Assembly (NCBI GenBank): GCA_033558025.1
Contig: JAUCEF010000014.1
Span: 1,798,001-1,862,000 of the forward strand
Reading direction: 5' to 3'
From: Phytophthora sp. 'mugwort'
Lineage: Eukaryota; Oomycota; Peronosporomycetes; Peronosporales; Peronosporaceae
DNA: 64,000 nucleotides
Positions 51,786 to 58,925 of this stretch are shown in pieces (within the stretch, counting starts at the first letter, position 1; every line of letters starts with the position of its first letter). Under the pieces are notes generated by a model that did not search any database, was not told the DNA's origin, and saw nothing but the letters and a program-made list of their open reading frames with translations. The position numbers were made by a program, and so were the translations under genes.

Positions 51786-51806
51786 CGAAGAGCACTGAGA
51801 ATGTCC
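51786..51806 (+). repeat. Left terminal inverted repeat of the Fanzor element
   Basis: Begins after TA; shares GCACTGAGAATGTCC with the right end at 55373-55393 (inverted), two mismatches in 21 bases. This end lies on the Fanzor 3' side. Confidence 0.85.
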
Positions 51807-51905
51807 TACTGGTTTCCCTATGCTACGAATATTTGTATGTGCCTGGCTACGGAACCCTGCGGCGCGTACGCTGCAAGTCTTTCCAGACACTTGTTTTTTT
51901 TCTCT
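51796..51905 (-). ncRNA. Candidate Fanzor guide-scaffold (omega) RNA region
   Basis: This non-coding stretch between the Fanzor stop and the transposon end is preserved in the deleted copy at 50152-50255 although neither part is translated. On the minus strand a 9-pair stem (CTTGCAGCG/CGCCGCAGG with loop TACG) is kept in the deleted copy as CTTGCGGCG/CGCTGCAGG: the one A-C mismatch becomes a G-U pair and the only other change is in the loop. A GTCTGGAAAGAC hairpin precedes it. In TnpB and Fanzor systems the guide RNA overlaps the element end beyond the nuclease ORF, with the guide supplied by flanking DNA. Here the guide would be read from bases left of 51786. Expression is not shown. Confidence 0.5.
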
Positions 51906-51908
51906 CGA

Positions 51909-54311
51909 CTACTGTCCGCGTCGAAACGCTTTCAGTCGCGTTGCTCCTCGCTTCCCCTTTAGCCCGCTCCGAAGCAGTTCCAGCATGTTCCTCGAGGCGT
52001 TGACGTCCCGGTTCCAGAAGTTGGCCTTGCATCGACTGTTGGTACAGCGCAAGACGTTCCTGGTGCACTTGAGCACGATCTTCTTGTCCGTCAGCTTGGG
52101 GCTCCGGAACTTTCGCATCTCCGCGATCTCCTTGACCTCCTTCTTGGACGGCCGTGCCTTTGATCGAACGTCCACTTCGTCCTTCTTCCGTTTCATCTTC
52201 ATGAACAGCCTGGCCTGTTTGAGGCGCTGGTGACAGCAGGAGCACGTGATGCTCGTCCGGAATTCGTCCATTGGAACCACCGTAGCACGTCTCTTCAACG
52301 CCTCCACGAACCCCTTGACCGGTCCCGTGGCATGACCCTTGATGCCATCTCTACGACTCCAGTCTCCGTAGGCGATGCATACTTGCTTGCTGGCTTTGGG
52401 TACGAGGCGTTGAGCCAGTGTATCCAACGCCTTCATCTTGGCGCGGTCCTGGGTGAAACGCCATCGTAAGAAGGACTGCTCCGCACTGAACACCAGCAGG
52501 AACCGCAAGTGCATCCAGAAGAACTGAAGATGGCTCCAGTAAGCGTCGTAGCTCGCAGTCTTGAACGAGGGCATGGCGTGAACGACTCCAGCATACCACG
52601 ACTCGCGCTTCTTGAGGTTTTCATTGTAGAAACGGAAGTCATTCATGCGAGCCAGGTGCCGGTACTCACGCGTTGAGATCTCCGTGACTCGCTCCTTCCT
52701 CTCTCTTCGACGTGTTCTAGCGCGTTGATGTCGTCGGTGGACGGATCGACGACGTGTACGAGTCGGGATGTGACCAACCGACACGGCAGTGACGAGAGAC
52801 CGCATCCCGGGGTCGATGCCGATGAACACGTCAGGCAAGTACCCTGGACCAAGCTTGAACAACTCCTTGGCAAACGTGTCCTCTTCCGCGATCTCTTCTG
52901 GGGTCTTCGCCTTCTTCTTGGTTTTCTTGTTAATGGCAGGAGTTGCGGTGCCGTCGTTCTTCTTTTGTTTCTTCTTTGGCGCCTGCTTCTTCACGACGAC
53001 AGAGACCGTAGTTACAGGTCGTATCATGGTGATTGACGCCCCGTAGCCATTAGTCTTGATTTCGTCAGCAAACCTGCGGTTCCGTGTCTCGAACTGGTCG
53101 ATGTTGAACACCTTACGCAGGATTTCGCTTCGATGCTGTTGAAATGTCTTCTTCTCAAACGGCAATTTATCAACATCCGGCAACTCGGTTTCCATGAACT
53201 CCTTGACCTTGGGTTCGTGTATCAAACGAGCAAAGAGACCAGACAGGGTCGACCCATTAAGTTTGACGTAGGCGGCTTGATACGAGGTCGAGACTGGCAA
53301 CAAGGAGTACACTCTGGCTCCTTTATGGCTCGGATGCTCGGCCACAAACTTCTCCATGAAGGTCAGCATATCCCATAGCTTGCGGAGAAAGTGGGCGCTG
53401 TTTGCACGCAGCTGCCACTGCCATGGTACGATCTCCAACCACTCGCGTAACTCCTTCTCGATTGGGTCACTGGTCTCATCCCACTCCGTCCACACCTTGA
53501 CCATCTTGCCCGTGAGGTTGCCGTCGTCGTCTTCTTCAGGTACCGCCTTCACACGATAACAGCTATCCACAAGTCTCTTTGTCTGCCTGTACGGGAGCTC
53601 CAGCTTGCCCTCTTCCGCGTACTTGAACCGAATGTACTGGTGCAGACGTCTCCGGAAGTGCAGGGCGATCATGTTGAGGGCGTTGATGGACATGAGCTTG
53701 GCAATTTCATTGACCATGTCAGTAGCGTTCTCAATAACCTCCGACTGGTAGGAGGTCATCCTTTCACGACCTGCCCAATATTGCTGGCAAGTCCTGTGAG
53801 ACGATGGATACTTTGTCGTTGCCTTCGGTCGATCCCGCCTCTCGATATTTCCCAGTGAAGCAACGCAGCAGCGATAGAAGAACATCTGTTCAATCGCAGG
53901 AACCTCGTCGTTCTCCTTCAGACAACGCAGGACGTGTAGGTTGGCCAGATGCCAGCCTTCCAGCTGGACTTGTTTCATGACCACACAGACTCGCTTGATC
54001 TCCTCGACCAGCCACGGCAGTCTGCAAACGCGGGTGAGCTTGCAAATCACGCTGGAGTGGATGTTTTTTGTGCTCTCCTTCACTTGATATGTCGGCGGGG
54101 GTGCCAGCTCTTGTGAAGGTATTGGCAGTTGGGAGAGCTCTTGGATGACAGTCTCCACGTCGTCGTTGTCTTCAGTCTTCTCCTCGTCTCCATCCGGATC
54201 TTGCGTCTCGGCCACGGTCTCGAACGGCGGGAACATCGCGTCGGGGTCTTGACTCTCCTCCACGACATCCCAGTCGTCCGGGTAGTCGTCTTTCTTGCGC
54301 TTGCGCGTCAT
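51909..54311 (-). CDS. Fanzor nuclease (eukaryotic TnpB homologue)
   Basis: 800 residues. Fanzor proteins are eukaryotic relatives of TnpB and Cas12 that cut DNA under guidance of an RNA from their own transposon end. The split RuvC domain lies in the C-terminal third: Asp500 in FIGIDPGMRSLV (RuvC-I), Glu683 in VPMDEFRTSITCSCC, and Asp769 in WNRDVNASRNML (RuvC-III). Where TnpB has its RuvC-II glutamate this protein has IAYGDWSRRDGIKG (Asp650), so Glu683 is probably the displaced catalytic Glu known for Fanzors. A four-Cys zinc site is formed by CSCC and the later CTNSRC. Residues 415-460 are a Lys-rich, nuclear-localisation-like linker; the N-terminal 60 are acidic. It sits 90 bases behind the transposase on the same strand, within the terminal repeats. 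Confidence 0.88.
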   Translation of the reverse strand: MTRKRKKDDYPDDWDVVEESQDPDAMFPPFETVAETQDPDGDEEKTEDNDDVETVIQELSQLPIPSQELAPPPTYQVKESTKNIHSSVICKLTRVCRLPWLVEEIKRVCVVMKQVQLEGWHLANLHVLRCLKENDEVPAIEQMFFYRCCVASLGNIERRDRPKATTKYPSSHRTCQQYWAGRERMTSYQSEVIENATDMVNEIAKLMSINALNMIALHFRRRLHQYIRFKYAEEGKLELPYRQTKRLVDSCYRVKAVPEEDDDGNLTGKMVKVWTEWDETSDPIEKELREWLEIVPWQWQLRANSAHFLRKLWDMLTFMEKFVAEHPSHKGARVYSLLPVSTSYQAAYVKLNGSTLSGLFARLIHEPKVKEFMETELPDVDKLPFEKKTFQQHRSEILRKVFNIDQFETRNRRFADEIKTNGYGASITMIRPVTTVSVVVKKQAPKKKQKKNDGTATPAINKKTKKKAKTPEEIAEEDTFAKELFKLGPGYLPDVFIGIDPGMRSLVTAVSVGHIPTRTRRRSVHRRHQRARTRRRERKERVTEISTREYRHLARMNDFRFYNENLKKRESWYAGVVHAMPSFKTASYDAYWSHLQFFWMHLRFLLVFSAEQSFLRWRFTQDRAKMKALDTLAQRLVPKASKQVCIAYGDWSRRDGIKGHATGPVKGFVEALKRRATVVPMDEFRTSITCSCCHQRLKQARLFMKMKRKKDEVDVRSKARPSKKEVKEIAEMRKFRSPKLTDKKIVLKCTRNVLRCTNSRCKANFWNRDVNASRNMLELLRSGLKGKRGATRLKAFRRGQ

Positions 54312-54401
54312 CGTACGAAAGATGGAATGTGAAAGTCATTTCGCTTCCGGCCGGCGACAAAAATCCCCCACCAGTTATTTTTCGTATTACTGTTTGTACG
54401 A

Positions 54402-55346
54402 TCAACTGCAACATTCCGTTTGTCCAATCCGCAAGCACTTTGCGAACATCCCTCGACAAACAGTTGGCGTGAGACCTTGAACCGCGAGCTGGATACATGA
54501 GTGTAACGCGTCCAGGGTTCGAGGAGCGCTTCGGTTCACGTACTTGCGAATGAAGTTGAAACAGAGCTCGACGGGGTTCAGCTGGGGTGAGTAGGGCGGC
54601 AAGTACGCCAAAGACATCTGTTTGTACTCGGCCACTTCTGAGATCGTGGTGAGGTTCTGCTTCCGCAACACGTGCGACGCGTGATGCGTTGCGCAATTGT
54701 CCAAGAGAACGCTTGTGTTGTCTGGTAACCCGCCGAGGAAGGCGTGGAAGCGAGGAGAGGTCACCGAGCCCTGCATGAGTCGCCAGTCGACCACGCCATC
54801 CGGTGACGTGGCCAAGATCAACGAGTGCATCTTTCCCCTCGCACTCGGTCGTACTACAACAGCCGGTCGTCCTCGCTTACTCCAGGCGTATTTGCGTGAA
54901 TGATTGAGGAAGAAAGCTGCTTCATCCAGTGCGATCCAGGATGTATCCGAGCAGCAAGATATTTGCGAGAGGAAAGTCTGTTGACGGGCAAGATCGGCCT
55001 CGTGGTATGCGGACGCCGCTCTCTTGAACGAGAGATGGTAGCGCCTCAGTACTCTACCGAGCGTTCGAACGGAGACTCTGACACTGAACACCTGCGCTAG
55101 AAAAGCCACTCCGTCGCACAACCGACTCGTGTTCTTGCTCTGAAAGAAATCAACGACTGCTTCCTCTTGTTCACTTGATAGCTTCCGACGAGAGTCTCGG
55201 TTGAGAGGTCGAGCTGCTCTGGATCCACCCTTTAGCCAACGCTGCACAGTGCGTACACAGACGACCAATGCATCGGCGATCTGGCACAGGGTGAAGCCCA
55301 TGGCTCGCAACCGAGAACATACATCTCGCTCGGCTTGAGATTTCAT
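54402..55346 (-). CDS. IS630/Tc1-mariner-type DDE transposase
   Basis: 314 residues, intact. The N-terminus is a helix-turn-helix (FTLCQIADALVVCVRTVQRW) that should bind the terminal repeats, followed by a second helical region (RRKLSSEQEEAVVDFF). The catalytic triad is Asp141 (WIALDEAAFFL), Asp216 (SVLLDNCATHHA) and Glu260 (SPQLNPVELCF), with 43 residues between the last two, within the spread of IS630-Tc1-mariner enzymes. The YLPPYSPQLNPVE block is typical of the superfamily. The Met at 55346 is 27 bases inside the right terminal repeat. It should cut and paste this element and its deleted relatives. Confidence 0.88.
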   Translation of the reverse strand: MKSQAERDVCSRLRAMGFTLCQIADALVVCVRTVQRWLKGGSRAARPLNRDSRRKLSSEQEEAVVDFFQSKNTSRLCDGVAFLAQVFSVRVSVRTLGRVLRRYHLSFKRAASAYHEADLARQQTFLSQISCCSDTSWIALDEAAFFLNHSRKYAWSKRGRPAVVVRPSARGKMHSLILATSPDGVVDWRLMQGSVTSPRFHAFLGGLPDNTSVLLDNCATHHASHVLRKQNLTTISEVAEYKQMSLAYLPPYSPQLNPVELCFNFIRKYVNRSAPRTLDALHSCIQLAVQGLTPTVCRGMFAKCLRIGQTECCS

Positions 55347-55372
55347 GCTACCATATATTTAAAAAAGAGTAT

Positions 55373-55393
55373 GGACATTCTCAGTGCCCTCCG
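55373..55393 (-). repeat. Right terminal inverted repeat of the Fanzor element
   Basis: Inverted partner of 51786-51806, followed by TA at 55394-55395. This end lies next to the transposase start and probably contains its promoter (TATATTTAAAAAAG at about 55353-55367). Confidence 0.85.
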
Positions 55394-55645
55394 TAAGCGA
55401 GAACGCATTGCGAGAAAGCAACCGCTTGCATGTTATTGAAGAAGATCAACCGTTGTAAGCGCTAGTCTGAAATCAAAAGAAGAGGTCATATCCCCTGTCA
55501 TAAATATCCAGAGCTTTCCGGGCGAAGCACGGCATTATTTTCCTTTTGGCGTAGTGACATCACCACGCTCCCCGCCGCTGCCAGATGGGTCAGTCTTCTT
55601 TTTCCCTGCATCTACAAGAAGCTCAGCCGGCGATAGCACACTACC

Positions 55646-56726
55646 ATGACGAAGCAAGTTGCTTTTGCGAAGAAGAAGCCAACGAGGGTTGTCTCGAAGA
55701 AAATCAAGGATTCGGGGAAGCAGCCCGCCGTGACAACGGATCAGCAGCGAGCGTCGTGGGCTGTGTACGAGGAGTTCGACCTGCTTGACCTGTATGCAAA
55801 GGCCCGTGACGATCCCCCATTCACAATGGACAAAGGTCTGAAGTCAAAGGCGATGGAGCGAAATGACTGCAGCGCTGAACATGAAGCACAAGCGGACGCT
55901 CAAAAAAGGTGAAGTTGATCTTTTGATATAACTTAGTTCGCGCTTGCTCGTTGTACAAACCTTTGATGCTTGTGGCAGAGCAATACAAGTCCAAGCTCGA
56001 CCGTATTATGCGCGACTATGAATTGTACAAAGAAACAAGGGGCTCAGCGATGTAGGTGTCTGCTTCCGCACAGGAAATCTCACGTTTCCGGACGATGTTA
56101 GGGACGCTCTGATCGAAGCGAAGCCGAAGAAGCAACACAGAAGACTATCCAGCTTCGAGGCATTGGATTTGAGCACGAGGTGCTTTGCAGCATGATTGCA
56201 GGTGAATCATAGCAGATCTCTTTCAACAGACCATCATGCATTGATACTAACTTGTTTCTGCTTTTAAAATAGGTGACTTGCGCCTACTGGCTTCAAAACT
56301 GATAGCGGCGAGACCCTTTTGAACGAAATTAGACATGATGATATTGCTAGCCACGCTCCACTGCCTCTTTCGACTGACGAGGTGGAAACAGTGATGACAT
56401 CGGACGATGCGGATGACGACGGGGGTACCCCACAAGACACGTCATGTTCAGCCAACCGTGCAACACTCCCTCCAAGCAATCAGCAGCGACTTGACATCGT
56501 ACACCGCATCCGCGATGGCACATGGAGAGCGAGGCGCACCAAAAAGCCGACCGATGACAAGAAGAAGGACGAGAAAGCGCTACGTGCGTTGTTGAAGCGG
56601 GCACAAATGTATTTTGAGTTCAAGTTGCAGCAAAACATGGGAAGTCGATGCGCCATGCTTGACGACGACGATGAAGATGACTCGATGGTCTTCAACGATG
56701 GTGATCAGCTACAGGCTGATGTCTAA
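55646..56726 (+). pseudogene. Decayed Myb/SANT-like protein of a PIF/Harbinger element
   Basis: Starts with a basic segment (MTKQVAFAKKKPTRVVSKK), then AVYEEFDLLDLYAKARDDPP. After an apparent intron near 55910-55978 it continues with KSKLDRIMRDYELYKETRG and GNLTFPDDVRDALIEAK, a Myb-like trihelix pattern used by Harbinger ORF1 proteins. The last part, 56319-56726, is acidic and Lys-rich (DDEDDSMVF near the end). Stops near 56050 and 56210 break the frame. In PIF/Harbinger transposons a Myb-like protein acts with the DDE protein, and a matching DDE remnant lies at 57735-58859 on the opposite strand. Confidence 0.6.
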
Positions 56727-57111
56727 GTAGTGCGTTTTCTTGTTGGCGGCAAAGATCGACACAACACTCGGCTAGAATTCGTCTAAGTGTTACGCTTGCA
56801 TGTTTTGAATTTGATTTATTCAAACGCCACGAACGTATGCACTAATAACAACTACAAATAAATAGAGAAGGTCACACAGCGCCCATTATCAATATCCATA
56901 ATCGTTGAGTAAGCAAGCTCACTGGATTTTGGACAGGAAGTCCTTGAAGCAGCGATTACGACCTATAATGTGTTAAGCATGCACACATAATGTAAATTAG
57001 ATTCAATAGATTGAGAGCACTTCGTAAGCTCTATTCACTGTTACTGCTGCTATTGCTATCGATATAAACCTCTTCCCAACCATTCACGAACGAATCGTCA
57101 TCGTCAATACG
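56727..57111. other. AT-rich spacer in the Harbinger remnant
   Basis: AT-rich, without ORFs of note. It lies between the end of the Myb-like ORF and the LINE fragment. Confidence 0.4.
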
Positions 57112-57808
57112 TTGGTAATTTTGATTCCAGCCCACATCGCATCTGTCATCCTGCTTCGCCGGTTTCCATGGGTAGTACCAGACACCGTAGCGAACAAGCA
57201 TATAGGTGCAGCAATTAAGAAACAGCCCTTCAAGCGATACCGTGGCGAGAACAACAAGTTGTACGGAGCGACACAACGGATAGCGAAGAAAGCGAGTGGA
57301 AGTGAGTGGCAAGCAGCGGCGCTCCAACAAACACCCAAACGTTTGTGGGCACACCACAATGAACTCACGGAATACCAGGTTTGGGTGGCGTGCCGCGTTG
57401 CGGTGCGCCAACTGAATTTGTTTCATGAAGGACGAATACTAGACAACAGATGCAGGAAACCGCAATGCGCCAAGGCAAGAAGGATACCATGAAGCACATA
57501 TTCTGGGAGTGCCCATGTGCACAAGCATGCTGGCAACAACTCATCTGCCACTGGACAGGAGAGAGATGGAAATATGGCAATCTTCAGAGATTCATACGCA
57601 ACTGCGCCAGGCGGAGTGCGCCGAGCATATACAGAGCAGAATCAAGGATCGAATTCAAGCGGAACACCCGGATGACGAGGAACAATACACGGTGGAGTGG
57701 AAGCGCATGTGGCGCATCCTGAGCAGCGGATGCATCACCAGCCTCTGGATACAGAGAACAGAGAATGTAAAAGGAGGAGGAAGTCACGATAAGAATCAAA
57801 CGGGATGA
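57112..57808 (+). mobile_element. LINE 3' fragment (end of reverse transcriptase)
   Basis: Three overlapping frames read through as the C-terminal part of a non-LTR polyprotein: RYRGENNKLYGATQRIAKKA, then a zinc-binding block KDTMKHIFWECPCAQACWQQL (the zf-RVT type, after a degenerate RKPQCAKA), then WRILSSGCITSLWIQR near the end. This is the usual tail of plant- and oomycete-type LINEs. The upstream reverse transcriptase is missing, as in 5'-truncated insertions. It lies between the two genes of the Harbinger remnant. Confidence 0.65.
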
Positions 57809-58859
57809 CATTGCTGCACGTGTTTACTGCGTTATCTCGGCGAGCCTCGCGGCGTGTGCGCACAAAATCCTCGCCAAGATCACCGGCATCGTAGTCTCGA
57901 ATAAAGTTATGGGTTGCAATGCACGCAAGTATGACCGTTTTTACCATCAGCATCTCGAGGTCCATTCACGAGCGAAGGGCTTTGAATCGGCGTTTCAGGA
58001 TCCGATAACGCCTCTACAACATTCCGTGCCTTTGCGTGACGAGGATTAAAAAGTCATTTTGCGTTTTGAGGGCAACCAGAAGCTCGCTGAGCCCATTCCT
58101 TCAAGTGATACCTAACGCCGCGGTAGGGAGTGAGGACTTCGCCACTAAGTCCGTAGCCAGCATCTCCCAATACATAGACATTATCAGGAATACGGTCCAA
58201 CAATCTGCTCCATCGAAGAACTGTAGCGTCATGCGCGCTCCCCTCGCGTAGCCAAACCGAACCTTCATATACCAATCACAAAAAATATCAATACATTTGT
58301 AATGATAAAGCTCTTGTGGTTGCGAAAGCGGATAGTGTCCTCGCGCGCCACTTGAATTCGAAAATGCCATCGATTGCCCCAAGAGCCTGGTCATCGTAAG
58401 GTCGACCCGTTATCTGCCGGTACCGTCGTGGGAATATCCATGGTATAATCGAGAGCCTGAACAATTGCTCTGACCACCTTGTGCGATATTTGCGCACCGT
58501 CGAATAGGACAGACAAAAAAAAATACTTCTTGAGAGCGGCAGGTAGCTGCATTGCCTACCCAATGAAGGGCTACAGCAAGGACCTCACGCTGGTCTCGAA
58601 CGGTATTACGAGTATATGACAGAAAGCGTGCATACAACTCGTCAAAAGCACCAACATCCATCCAAAAATGATCTCGAAACGAACGCCTATTTTGCGATGC
58701 GTGTATCGCCTTGAAGAACCTCTCCCCGTCAGCGGTGGTCAGCCCGAGTAGTCGAACAGCCTTCTCATGTTGCGTCTCGCGCGAGGAGCGGCGAGCGTGC
58801 AAGAAGGGCACGCACACGGCGACGAATAGCATCAGGTACAAGTCGTCCATAGTCGTCAA
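57735..58859 (-). pseudogene. Decayed PIF/Harbinger transposase
   Basis: Minus-strand fragments give the order of a PIF/Harbinger DDE nuclease: an N-terminal part at 58859-58570 (DDLYLMLFVAVCVPFLHARR, then GVGNAATCRS-like), the first catalytic Asp in ALGAIDGIFEFKW near 58375, a middle part CIDIFCDWYMKVRFG, the second Asp in YVLGDAGYGLSGEVLTPYRG near 58150, and a C-terminal HNFIRDYDAGD near 57900. At least three frameshifts separate the parts. The His expected after Gly in AIDGTH is replaced. It is non-functional. Confidence 0.8.
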
Positions 58860-58925
58860 TATCCGAATTAAATGATAGACAGTATCAAAACGACAATATC
58901 AGGCTGTTGAATCGCGAACACAGAA

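Larger units (their letters stand above)
51786..55393 (-). mobile_element. Intact Fanzor/mariner-type transposon, 3.6 kb
   Basis: Flanked by TA on both sides (51784-51785 and 55394-55395), as Tc1/mariner and IS630 elements are. The 21-base terminal inverted repeats, 51786-51806 and 55373-55393, differ at two positions and share GCACTGAGAATGTCC. Two complete genes on the minus strand fill the element: a DDE transposase first, then a Fanzor 90 bases behind. Both reading frames are open and carry their catalytic residues, so the element may be active or was until recently. Confidence 0.88.

Noticed and set aside
43785..55395. CRISPR-like array suggested by the recurring 16-base motif
   Set aside because: Spacing is irregular and the motifs occur as inverted pairs that bound transposon derivatives.
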